From Micromonospora sp. WMMD882 (GTDB taxonomy: Bacteria > Actinomycetota > Actinomycetes > Mycobacteriales > Micromonosporaceae), in the NCBI RefSeq assembly GCF_027497255.1, contig NZ_CP114903.1, positions 992,001 through 1,056,000 of the forward strand: DNA of 64,000 nt. The letters are read 5' to 3'. Positions 15,158 through 23,135 of this stretch are shown here, in pieces; the first letter of the stretch is position 1, and each line of letters opens with the position of its first letter. The translations under genes and the position numbers were made by a program. The notes beneath the pieces are model-generated. The model saw only the letters and a list, made by a program, of their open reading frames with translations, was not told the origin of the DNA and searched no databases.

Positions 15158-16542
15158 TCGTCAACCACCACGACGTCCCGGGCCGGGTGGGCGACTCCGA
15201 GACCTGGCGCTGCCTGGCCCGGCGCGGGATGCTGCACAGCGAGACCGAGTCGTTCGACCAGCTCCGGCTGGGCCCCGGCACGGAGCTGGTGCACGACCCC
15301 GCCGACGCGGTCGAGGAGCTGCTGTACGTGGTCTCCGGCTCCGGCCGGGCCGACGACCGCGCGCTGGCCCCGGGCGCCGTCGTGCTCGCCCCGCACGACC
15401 GTCGGGTCGTCCTCACCGCCGCCCCCGACGACGGACTCGAACTGCTCGTGGTGCGGACTATGCCGGCCGAGGTCAGCGGCGCGTTGCCGGCCCGGGTGCC
15501 GCAACTGCCCGACTGGCCGGTCGGCACGATGCGGGCGGCGGCGATCCTGGGGCGGCACGAGGTGTCCGTGGTCGACGCCCCGATCCCGGCCACCCGGCCG
15601 GGGCAGGTGCTCGTCGCGCCGCTCGTGGTCGGGCTCTGCGGCACGGACCTGGAGCTGCTGCACGGCACGGCCACCTACGTCCGCGACGGCCGTACGACGC
15701 TGCCGCACGTGTTCGGCCACGAGTGGGTCGGCCGGGTGGTGGCGGTGGCGGACGGCGCGAACCCGAGGATCAAGCTGGGTGACCGGGTGGTCGGGCACAC
15801 CATGCTGCCGTGCGGGCGGTGCCGCTCCTGCCAGCGTGGCGTACGCAACGGCTGCGCGTCGCTGCGGGAGGTCGGCCTCTACGGCCAGCAGGGCGCGGCG
15901 GCCGAGTACGTCAGCATGCCGGCCCACGAGCTCACCCTGGTCCCGCACGAGGTCGACGACCGGGCCGCGGCGCTGGTCGAGCCGACGGTGACGGTCCTGG
16001 CCGGCTTCGACCGGGCCCACGTCACGCCCGGTGACCGGGTGCTGGTGCTCGGCACCGGCACGATCGGGCTGCTGGCGGTGCAGCTCGCCGCGCGTACCGC
16101 CGGGGTGGTGGACGTGGTGGGCGTGGCCGACGGCGGCCTGGAGCTGGCCCGGGCGTACGGCGCACGACGCGCCTTCCGGCCCGGGGAGGCGCCGTCGGGC
16201 GGCTACGACGTGGTGGTCGAGGCGTCCGGCGCGGCCCCGGCGTTCGCCGAGGCGCTGCGGTTGGCCGACATCGGCGGCCGGGTCTGCGCCATCGGGGTGC
16301 CGGCCGCGCCGGTCGACCGGGTGGACGCCGCCGACCTGGTGCTGCGCGGCATCAGCGTGCACGGCATCCGGCACGGCCTGGACCACTACGAGCGGGCGCT
16401 GGCCCTGTTCGCCGGTGGCGTGCTGACCGCGGCCGGCATGATCACCGACCCGTTCCCGTTGGCCGACGTGGCCAGGGCGTTCGCCGAGCTGGAGAACGCC
16501 GATCGTAGATATCCCAAAGTAGCTCTGCACGTGGGGGAGTAG
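15154..16542 (+). CDS. Fusion of a degenerate cupin domain and zinc-dependent MDR dehydrogenase
   Basis: 462 aa. Residues about 1-120 form a cupin-like domain (HDPADAVEELLYVVSGSGRA, then APHDRRVVL) that lacks most metal ligands. Residues about 125-460 are a sorbitol/threonine-dehydrogenase-like MDR: CGTDLELLHG and FGHEWVGRV supply catalytic zinc ligands, CGRCRSCQRGVRNGC supplies the structural zinc Cys (C-x2-C-x2-C-x7-C), and LVLGTGTIGLLAVQLA is the NAD motif. It would oxidise or reduce a hydroxyl/ketone of the cyclitol intermediate. The cupin part resembles the free cupin encoded just upstream, which suggests duplication and fusion inside this operon. Confidence 0.85.
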   Translation: MIVNHHDVPGRVGDSETWRCLARRGMLHSETESFDQLRLGPGTELVHDPADAVEELLYVVSGSGRADDRALAPGAVVLAPHDRRVVLTAAPDDGLELLVVRTMPAEVSGALPARVPQLPDWPVGTMRAAAILGRHEVSVVDAPIPATRPGQVLVAPLVVGLCGTDLELLHGTATYVRDGRTTLPHVFGHEWVGRVVAVADGANPRIKLGDRVVGHTMLPCGRCRSCQRGVRNGCASLREVGLYGQQGAAAEYVSMPAHELTLVPHEVDDRAAALVEPTVTVLAGFDRAHVTPGDRVLVLGTGTIGLLAVQLAARTAGVVDVVGVADGGLELARAYGARRAFRPGEAPSGGYDVVVEASGAAPAFAEALRLADIGGRVCAIGVPAAPVDRVDAADLVLRGISVHGIRHGLDHYERALALFAGGVLTAAGMITDPFPLADVARAFAELENADRRYPKVALHVGE

Positions 16543-16544
16543 AC

Positions 16545-17330
16545 ATGTTCCGTTCCATCGCCGTCGTCACCGGCGCCAGCTCGGGCATCGGCGCGGAGAT
16601 CGCCAAAGCGCTCGGCGCGGCCGGCCACGACGTCCTGCTGGGTTACGGCGTGAACGCCGTCGCCGCGAAGGGGCTCGCCGACCGGATCGCCGCCGAACAC
16701 GGGGTGCGTACCGGACTGGTGGGCCTGGACCTGACCGAGCCGGAGCTGGCCGCCGAACAGTTCGCCGCGGCCGTCGACACCTTCGGCGGGATCGACGTGC
16801 TGGTCAACAACGCCGGGGTGAACCGGCGGGCCGAGGCGGTCGACGAGACGGTCGAGGACTGGCGGCGGGTGTTGGAGGTCAACCTCACCAGCCCGTTCGT
16901 GCTGGCGAAGCTGGCCGCCCAGCGGATGCTCGCGCAGGGCCGCGGCGGCCGGATCATCAACGTCACCAGTTGTCACGAGCACTACCCGATCAGCGGCGGG
17001 TCGACGTACTGCGTGAGCAAGGCCGGGCTCGGCATGCTCACCAAGGTGATGGCGCTGGAGCTCGCCGGCGCCGGCATCACGGTCAACGCGGTGGCCCCCG
17101 GCGAGACGGCCACCCCGATGAACGGCGTCCCCGACGGCGTGGACGCCGCCGACATCCACCGGCCCGCCATCCCGGCCGGCCGACCGGGCCGCCCGGCCGA
17201 GGTCGCGGCGCTGGTCGCGCACCTCGCGTCCCCGGCGGCCGGCTACACCACCGGAAGCTCCGTGATCATCGACGGTGGGCTCGGGCTCACCGCCGCCGAG
17301 GCCAACGCCCAGCGGGCGGGCCAGTTCTGA
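16545..17330 (+). CDS. Short-chain dehydrogenase/reductase (FabG-like)
   Basis: 261 aa classical SDR. TGASSGIG at about residues 10-17, NNAGVN near 85-90, catalytic Ser in NVTSCHEH and YCVSK (YxxxK) near 156-160, then NAVAPGETATPM. NAD(P)H-dependent carbonyl reduction or alcohol oxidation on a pathway intermediate is expected. ATG 16545 is 2 bp after the MDR stop; GGGGGAG precedes it. Two different dehydrogenase families adjacent in one operon suggest at least two separate oxidation-state changes on the C7 core. Confidence 0.85.
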   Translation: MFRSIAVVTGASSGIGAEIAKALGAAGHDVLLGYGVNAVAAKGLADRIAAEHGVRTGLVGLDLTEPELAAEQFAAAVDTFGGIDVLVNNAGVNRRAEAVDETVEDWRRVLEVNLTSPFVLAKLAAQRMLAQGRGGRIINVTSCHEHYPISGGSTYCVSKAGLGMLTKVMALELAGAGITVNAVAPGETATPMNGVPDGVDAADIHRPAIPAGRPGRPAEVAALVAHLASPAAGYTTGSSVIIDGGLGLTAAEANAQRAGQF

Positions 17331-17342
17331 GGAGGAGCAGCG

Positions 17343-18260
17343 ATGCCTGGTATCCCCACCGCCCGCAACGTCGACCACCTCGCCTACACGGTCCCCGACC
17401 TCGACCAGGCCGACAAGTTCTTCACCGAGGTCCTCGGCGCGCAGGTGCTGTACCGGCTGGGCCCGGTCCAGGAGCCGGACAGCGACTGGATGGCCGTGCA
17501 GCTCGACGTGCACCCCCGGGCCAGCGCCCAGATCAGTCTGCTCCGGCTGGGTGAGGTGACCAACCTGGAGCTGTTCGAGTACACCGCGCCGGACCAACGG
17601 ACCGTGCCGCCGGCGAGCACCGACGTCGGCGGGTACCACATCGTCTTCGACGTGGCCTCCCTGGACGACGCGGCGGACCACCTCGCCCGGCACGGCGTCG
17701 CCGCCAGCCGCCGCGGGGACTCGCTCTTCTTCGCCTCGCCCTGGGGCATGGCGTTCGAGGCGCGGCTCGCCCCGGAGATCGACGGCCTGTTCCGGCCCGG
17801 CGGCTCGTGGAACGTCAGCCAGGTCCGGTACACCGTCGCCGACCTCGACGCCAGCGTCGGCTACTTCACCGGGCACCTCGGGGCCCGGCTGCTGCGGCGG
17901 GACCCGGACGCGGCGCTGCTGCGGCTCGGCCCGGTGACGAACCTGGAGCTGCGGCAGTGCGCGCCGGGGGCGCGCACGCGGCGACCGCGCAACAGCGACG
18001 CCGGCGGGCACCACCTGGCGTTCCACGCCGAGGACGTGGACGCGGCGGCCGCGTACCTGCGGGGTCTGCCCGGCTTCCGGGTGCTCGGCGACGTGCAGCT
18101 CATCGCCGACGGCGGCCCGATCCACGGCGACCGCTGGTTCTACTTCACCGCCCCCGACGGCTTCCAACTGGAGGTGCTGAACATGCCGCCGGGCATGCCG
18201 TACGAGCAGTTCACCAGCGCGCGCCGGTTCGGCCCCGCCCCGGAGTGGACGACCGACTGA
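17343..18260 (+). CDS. Two-domain VOC (glyoxalase/dioxygenase fold) protein, possible cyclitol epimerase
   Basis: 305 aa with two VOC modules. Module one begins ARNVDHLAYTVPDLDQADKFFTEVLGA, and module two begins WNVSQVRYTVADLDASVGYFTGHLGA; metal-ligand candidates are His16 (VDHLAY), Glu (NLELFEY), His (GYHIVFD), His (GGHHLAFH) and the terminal Glu (FQLEVLN). In cetoniacytone biosynthesis a VOC protein (CetB) epimerises 2-epi-5-epi-valiolone, so the same step is a reasonable hypothesis here given the co-encoded cyclase. Ring-cleaving dioxygenase activity is an alternative since EXDO-type extradiol enzymes share the two-domain architecture. GGAGGAGC ribosome binding site; TGATG overlap with the next gene. 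Confidence 0.8.
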   Translation: MPGIPTARNVDHLAYTVPDLDQADKFFTEVLGAQVLYRLGPVQEPDSDWMAVQLDVHPRASAQISLLRLGEVTNLELFEYTAPDQRTVPPASTDVGGYHIVFDVASLDDAADHLARHGVAASRRGDSLFFASPWGMAFEARLAPEIDGLFRPGGSWNVSQVRYTVADLDASVGYFTGHLGARLLRRDPDAALLRLGPVTNLELRQCAPGARTRRPRNSDAGGHHLAFHAEDVDAAAAYLRGLPGFRVLGDVQLIADGGPIHGDRWFYFTAPDGFQLEVLNMPPGMPYEQFTSARRFGPAPEWTTD

Positions 18261-19261
18261 TGCGCTGGACGGACCTCTACCTCAACGCCGCCTCGGTGGT
18301 CGTCGAGCGGCAGGTCACCGTCGCCGAGGCGGTGGCGGCCGGCTGGTACGACGCGGCGGAGGCCGACCGGACCCGGCAACGGGCCGTCGCGGTGGCCGAC
18401 TCGTCCGGCCCGGACCTCGGGGTGGCCGCCGGCCGGGCCGCGCTGCGGGCCAGCGGCCTCCCGCCGGCCGACGTGGGTCTGGTGATCCACGCGAGCTGCT
18501 ACTTCCAGGGCGTGGAGTTCTGGAACGCCGGCGCGTACGTGCAGCACCACGTGCTCGGTCACGGCGACGCCACCGCGTTCGAGCTGCGCCAGATGTCCAA
18601 CGGCGGCATGTGCGCCCTGGACGTGGCGGCCGGGCAGCTCGCCGCGCGGCCCACCCTGGGCGCGGCGCTGCTGACCACCGGGGACCGCTTCTGCGAGCCG
18701 GGTTTCCCGCGCTGGCGTACCGACCGGGGGTTGGTGTTCGGTGACGCCGGCACCGCCGTGGTGCTCAGCCGCCGGCCCGGGCCCCTGCGGCTGGTGGCCA
18801 CCGCGTCGTACGCCGCGCCGGAGCTGGAGGGGCTGCACCGCGCGCCGTTCGCCGCCGGGTTCCACCAGGCCGGTCCGGTGGACCTGCTGGACCGCAAGCG
18901 GCGGTTCCTGGAGACCATGCCGGTCAACGAGGTGACGGCCCGCAACGAGGCGGGCATGCTCACCGCGATCAAGCGGTGCCTGGAGGACGCCGAGGCCAGC
19001 ATCGACGACATGGCGACGGTGGTGGCGCCGTTCTTCGGCGCGGACCTCAGCGCCAAGCAGTGTCTGCGTCCCATCGGTCTGCGCGCGGAGCAGACCCTGC
19101 TGGAGTGGGGACTGGACATCGGCCACCTTGGCTCCGGCGACCAGTTCGCCGGGCTCGCCCACCTGCTCGACTCCGACGCCCTCACCGCGGGCCGACGCGT
19201 CCTGCTGGTCGGCGTCGGGGCCGGATTCACCTGGACGTGCGCGGTAGTGGAGAAGGAGTGA
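18260..19261 (+). CDS. Ketoacyl synthase III-like acyltransferase with altered catalytic residues
   Basis: 333 aa thiolase-fold protein: LGVAAGRAALRASGLPPADVGLVIHAS, FELRQMSNGGMCALDVAA, VFGDAGTAVVLS and the terminal VGVGAGFTWTCAVVE are all KSIII features. At the usual nucleophile position the motif reads QMSNGG, so Ser113 (not Cys) aligns with the FabH Cys; a Cys at 118 is five residues on. The usual PHQAN His region reads APFFGA, and the GN-S-A region reads GHLGSGD. It therefore probably is not a chain-extending condensing enzyme; related KSIII-like proteins in antibiotic pathways move acyl groups onto sugars or other hydroxyls. ATG 18260 overlaps the VOC stop. Alignment was done by eye. Confidence 0.75.
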   Translation: MRWTDLYLNAASVVVERQVTVAEAVAAGWYDAAEADRTRQRAVAVADSSGPDLGVAAGRAALRASGLPPADVGLVIHASCYFQGVEFWNAGAYVQHHVLGHGDATAFELRQMSNGGMCALDVAAGQLAARPTLGAALLTTGDRFCEPGFPRWRTDRGLVFGDAGTAVVLSRRPGPLRLVATASYAAPELEGLHRAPFAAGFHQAGPVDLLDRKRRFLETMPVNEVTARNEAGMLTAIKRCLEDAEASIDDMATVVAPFFGADLSAKQCLRPIGLRAEQTLLEWGLDIGHLGSGDQFAGLAHLLDSDALTAGRRVLLVGVGAGFTWTCAVVEKE

Positions 19262-19262
19262 C

Positions 19263-20885
19263 GTGACTTCCAACTGGGGGGGACGACTGTCCCGTCGGGG
19301 TCTGATCGGCGGGATGGCGGCAGTGGGCGCGGCGGCGGCGGTGCCGTCCGCGCCGGTCACGGCGGCGCCGGCGGCGTCGCCCGGAGCGACGGCGGCGGCT
19401 TCGACCGAGCCGACCGCGGTGGTGGTCGGACCGGACGACCACCGGTACGGCGACCTGGTGCGGGGCACCAACGCCCGGTGGGTGGGGCAGCCCGAGCGTG
19501 TGGTGCTGGCCCGCACGACCGCCCAGGTCGTGGCGGCGGTGCAGGCCGCCGTCGACGCCGGCAAGCGGATCTCGGTGCGCAGCGGCGGTCACTGCTACGA
19601 GGGGTTCGTGTCGAACCCCGAGGTCAAGGTGATCGTCGACCTGTCGGAGATGAACCGGGTGGACTACGACCCCGGGCGGCGCGCGTTCGTGATCGAGCCG
19701 GGCGCGATGCTGTCCGAGGTGTACGAGCGGCTCTACAAGTTCTGGGGCGTGACGATCCCCGGCGGGTCCTGCCCGTCGGTGGGGGCGGGCGGCCACATCG
19801 TCGGCGGCGGCTACGGGGCGCTGTCCCGGCTGTTCGGGCTGACCGTCGACCACCTGTACGGCGTCGAGGTCGTCACGGTCGACCGCGCCGGGACCGCCCG
19901 GGCGGTGGTCGCGACGCGGGAGCCGGGCGACCCGAACCGGGAGCTGTGGTGGGCGCACACCGGTGGGGGCGGCGGCAACTTCGGCATCGTGACGCGGTAC
20001 TGGCTGCGTTCGCCGAACGCGACCGGCAGCGACCCGGCCGGTCTGCTGCCCCGTCCGCCGGCCGAGGTGGTCCTGGTGAACGCCTCGTGGTCCTGGTCGT
20101 CGTTGACCGAGGAGACGTTCGCCCGGCTGGTGACGAACTTCGGCCGCTGGCACGAGCGCAACTCCGCGCCCGGCTCGCCGGCCACCAGGCTGTTCAGCCA
20201 GCTCAAGCTGTTCCACCGCAGCGGGGGCAACGTGGTGCTGGTCGCCCAGGTCGACGCGGGCGCGGCGAGCCTGCTCTCGCCGTTCCTCGCCGAGATCGAC
20301 GCCGGGGTGGGCGGGATGACCGTCACCGAGCGCCGCCAGGTGAACTGGCTGCACGCCACCGGCTGGCCGGGCTTCGCCGGCATCGACCCGACGCTGCGGT
20401 TCAAGGACAAGTCGGCCTACCTGCGCCGGTCGTTCACGCCGACGCAGGTCGCGGCGATCCACCGGCACCTGACCGACGGGTACCGCAACGGGGCGGCGTT
20501 GCTGCTGCTGGCCGGCTACGGCGGGCAGGTCAACGCGGTGGCGTCCGACGCCACGGCCGTGCCCCAGCGGGATTCGATCCTGAAGGCGCAGTACCTCAAC
20601 TTCTGGAGCGACCCGGCGGAGGACGAGCAGCACCTGAGCTGGGTGCGGGACTTCTACCGGGACGTCTACGCCGAGACCGGCGGGGTGCCGGCGCCGAACC
20701 AGGTCAACGACGGCTGCTTCGTCAACTACGCGGACGTGGACCTCGGCGACCGTACGCTGAACCGCTCCGGGACGCCCTGGCACGCCCTGTACTACAAGGG
20801 TGGCTACCCCCGGTTGCAGCGGGCCAAGGCGCGTTGGGACCCGACGAACGTGTTCCGGCACGCCCAGTCGATCCAGTTGCCCTGA
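19263..20885 (+). CDS. Tat-exported berberine-bridge-type FAD oxidase, predicted bicovalent flavin
   Basis: 540 aa. Twin-arginine signal LSRRGLIGG at residues 9-17 followed by an Ala-rich hydrophobic stretch. The FAD-binding domain carries RSGGHCYEG with His110, and GGSCPSVGAGGH with Cys170; His and Cys spaced by 60 residues is the spacing of the 8-alpha-histidyl/6-S-cysteinyl flavin in GOOX-type oxidases. The C-terminal BBE motif is NDGCFVNYADVD and YYKGGYPRLQRAKARWDP. It would oxidise an alcohol with O2, outside the membrane, so the last step of the pathway is probably extracytoplasmic. GTG 19263 is 1 bp after the KSIII-like stop; no terminator is obvious after it. Confidence 0.85.
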   Translation: MTSNWGGRLSRRGLIGGMAAVGAAAAVPSAPVTAAPAASPGATAAASTEPTAVVVGPDDHRYGDLVRGTNARWVGQPERVVLARTTAQVVAAVQAAVDAGKRISVRSGGHCYEGFVSNPEVKVIVDLSEMNRVDYDPGRRAFVIEPGAMLSEVYERLYKFWGVTIPGGSCPSVGAGGHIVGGGYGALSRLFGLTVDHLYGVEVVTVDRAGTARAVVATREPGDPNRELWWAHTGGGGGNFGIVTRYWLRSPNATGSDPAGLLPRPPAEVVLVNASWSWSSLTEETFARLVTNFGRWHERNSAPGSPATRLFSQLKLFHRSGGNVVLVAQVDAGAASLLSPFLAEIDAGVGGMTVTERRQVNWLHATGWPGFAGIDPTLRFKDKSAYLRRSFTPTQVAAIHRHLTDGYRNGAALLLLAGYGGQVNAVASDATAVPQRDSILKAQYLNFWSDPAEDEQHLSWVRDFYRDVYAETGGVPAPNQVNDGCFVNYADVDLGDRTLNRSGTPWHALYYKGGYPRLQRAKARWDPTNVFRHAQSIQLP

Positions 20886-20914
20886 GCCCCGGGACTCTTC
20901 ATCGACGGATGTCA

Positions 20915-20944
20915 TTGACGAGAACAGTTAAGACTCCTTAGGAT
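20915..20944 (+). promoter_or_regulatory. Promoter of the chitinase gene
   Basis: TTGACG (20915-20920), 18-bp spacer, TAGGAT (20939-20944). Predicted start about 20951, giving a roughly 100-base leader. The AT-rich -10 region stands out from its surroundings. No DasR-like or chitinase direct-repeat box was found. Confidence 0.6.
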
Positions 20945-21053
20945 TTGCCTGCCTCGAGGAGTTCCTGCTCTCACCCGTACCCGACCGGCGGCCGGCGACC
21001 CCGGCGGCCGGTCGGGTGCGGGGCGCCGTGCTCCGTCCACGGGAAGGTCCTCG

Positions 21054-22430
21054 ATGTCCTCACCACGCCCCCGCCGCTCGGCCCTGGCCGCCGGCCTGCT
21101 CGCGCTGACCACCGTCGGCGCGACCCTCGCCCTGCCCCCGGCCGCCGCCGAGGCCGTCGTCCTGCCGAACAACTTCAAGAGCGTCGGCTACCTGCCGTCC
21201 TGGACCGGCAGCGTCAACGCCGTGCAGTACGGCAGGCTCACCCACGTCAACTACGCGTTCGTGCTGCCCAACAGCAACGGCAGCCTGCGCGCGGTGGAGA
21301 ACCCCGGCAAGCTCTCCTCGCTGGTCTCCCTCGCCCACGCCAACAACGTCAAGGTGTCCATCGCCATCGGCGGCTGGAACAACGGCGACGACTCGGCCTT
21401 CGAGGCGCTGGCCGCCAACTCCGGCAGCCGCGGCGCGTTCGTCACCAACGTGGTCAACTTCGTCGCCCAGTACAACCTCGACGGCGTCGACATGGACTGG
21501 GAGTACCCCGACCCCGGGGCGTCGGCCACCAACTTCAGCCTGCTCATGCAACAGTTGAGCAGCGCCCTGCGCAGCCGGGGCAAGCTGCTCACCGCCGCCG
21601 TCGTCAGCGAGGGCTACTACACCTCCGGCGTGCCGACCTCGGTCTTCGGCTACGTCGACTGGCTGAACATCATGGCGTACGACGGGGGCAGCCCGCACGC
21701 CAACTACGACTGGTCGATCAACGCGGTGAACGGGTGGAAGGCGCGCGGCCTGCCGGCCGCCAAGGCCGTCCTCGGGGTGCCCTTCTACAGCCGGCCCGGC
21801 TACTACACGTACTCCGCGCTGGTCGGCATGGACCCGGCCAACGCCAACCGGGACTGCGCCACCGTCGGCGGCGTCCAGCAGTGCTACAACGGGGTGCCGA
21901 CGGTCCGCCGCAAGACGCAGTGGGCGATGGCCAACGCCGGCGGCATGATGAACTGGGAGCTCACCCAGGACACCACCGGCTCGACGTCGCTGGTCGGCGC
22001 GATCTACGACACGGTGACCGGCGGCGGCGCGCCCCCGCCGACCGGGCGGACCGGCCCGATCACCGGTATCGGCGGCAAGTGCGTCGACGTGGCCGCGGCC
22101 AGCACCGCCAACGGCGCGGCCGTGCAGCTCTACGACTGCAACGGCACCGCCGCGCAGACCTGGACGGTGGCCACCGACGGCACCCTGCGGGCCCTGGGCA
22201 AGTGCGCCGACGTGACCAGCGCCGGCACCGCCAACGGCACGAAGATCCAGCTCTGGGACTGCAACGGCACCGCCGCCCAGGTCTGGCAGGCCCAGTCCAA
22301 CGGCACCCTGCGCAACCCGGCGTCCAACCGGTGCCTGGACGCCACCGACAACAGCTCCGCCAACGGCGCCCGGCTACAGATCTGGGACTGTTTCGCCGGC
22401 GCCAACCAGGTCTGGCGGCTGCCCGGCTGA
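21054..22430 (+). CDS. Secreted GH18 chitinase with C-terminal ricin-type lectin domain
   Basis: 458 aa. Signal peptide about residues 1-34 (PRPRRSALAAGLLALTTVGATLALPPAAAEA). GH18 barrel: SVGYLPSWTG, KVSIAIGGWN, and catalytic DGVDMDWE at 143-150 with Glu150 as the acid, then MAYDGGSP and NWELTQD. A single beta-trefoil of three QxW-type repeats follows (about 335-458; CVDVAA...QTW, CADVTS...QVW, CLDATD...QVW), probably binding polymer. Hydrolyses chitin or chito-oligosaccharides outside the cell. Works logically with the AA10 LPMO encoded at 41194-41952. GGAAGG precedes ATG 21054. Confidence 0.92.
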   Translation: MSSPRPRRSALAAGLLALTTVGATLALPPAAAEAVVLPNNFKSVGYLPSWTGSVNAVQYGRLTHVNYAFVLPNSNGSLRAVENPGKLSSLVSLAHANNVKVSIAIGGWNNGDDSAFEALAANSGSRGAFVTNVVNFVAQYNLDGVDMDWEYPDPGASATNFSLLMQQLSSALRSRGKLLTAAVVSEGYYTSGVPTSVFGYVDWLNIMAYDGGSPHANYDWSINAVNGWKARGLPAAKAVLGVPFYSRPGYYTYSALVGMDPANANRDCATVGGVQQCYNGVPTVRRKTQWAMANAGGMMNWELTQDTTGSTSLVGAIYDTVTGGGAPPPTGRTGPITGIGGKCVDVAAASTANGAAVQLYDCNGTAAQTWTVATDGTLRALGKCADVTSAGTANGTKIQLWDCNGTAAQVWQAQSNGTLRNPASNRCLDATDNSSANGARLQIWDCFAGANQVWRLPG

Positions 22431-22487
22431 CCGTTCGGGGAACCGCCGTCGGGCGGCCGGTCGCCGGGGTCTGCCATGCTCGGAAGG

Positions 22488-23126
22488 GTGACGACCGGCC
22501 ACCCCGCCAGCCCACCTGCCCGCCGCCCCCGCAACCGCACCCTACGCGTCCTGCTCGCGCTCGCCGTGGTCGCCGCCCTGGCCGCCGTGGCGGTGGCCGT
22601 GACGCCACTGCTGCGGCCACCGGGCCCCCGCCCGCTGTTCCAGCTCCCCGTCGCCTGCGGGGAGACCTGGCAGCTCGGCACCTACCCCGGGCACGACGAC
22701 TTCGACGTCGACTTCTTCCCCACCGAGGGGGAGGCGTGGGGCCGGCCGGTGCTGGCGTCGGCCGCCGGCACGGTGACCGTGGCGGGGATCAACGGCGAGC
22801 TGGGCGGCCGTACCCCGGAGGACCCGGACGGCCCGCGCGGACGCGGCGGCGGATACTGGGTGAAGATCGACCACGGCGGTCGGTGGGAGACGCAGTACCT
22901 GCACCTGCTGGAGCCGCCGCTGGTGCGCGAGGGGCAGCGGGTCGCCCAGGGCGAACAGCTCGGCCGGCTGGGCAGCACCGGCAACTCCGGCGCGCCGCAC
23001 CTGCACTACGAGCAGCGCCGCGGCTGGGAGAAGGTCGAGACGCACTTCGACGGGCAGCCGTCCGGCATCACCACCGACGACCGCGAGTACACCGTCCGGC
23101 TGACCAGCGCCAACTGCCCCGGCTGA
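22488..23126 (+). CDS. Membrane-anchored M23-like peptidase
   Basis: 212 aa from GTG 22488, which has GGAAGG just before it; ATG 22476 is an alternative 4 codons upstream. One N-terminal transmembrane segment (RVLLALAVVAALAAVAVAVTPLL). The M23 LytM-type domain shows GHDDFDVDFF (first zinc His and Asp), YWVKIDHGG, QYLHL, GSTGNSGAPHLHYEQ (HxH zinc motif). Predicted to cut peptidoglycan cross-bridges or to act as a wall-binding factor at the outer membrane face. Follows chitinase by about 57 bp on the same strand, but the functions need not be linked. Confidence 0.8.
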   Translation: MTTGHPASPPARRPRNRTLRVLLALAVVAALAAVAVAVTPLLRPPGPRPLFQLPVACGETWQLGTYPGHDDFDVDFFPTEGEAWGRPVLASAAGTVTVAGINGELGGRTPEDPDGPRGRGGGYWVKIDHGGRWETQYLHLLEPPLVREGQRVAQGEQLGRLGSTGNSGAPHLHYEQRRGWEKVETHFDGQPSGITTDDREYTVRLTSANCPG

Positions 23127-23135
23127 CCGCCGCCG

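Noticed and set aside
20886..21053. DasR operator or chitinase direct repeats
   Set aside because: No ACTGGTCTAGACC-like sequence upstream of either the chitinase or the LPMO.
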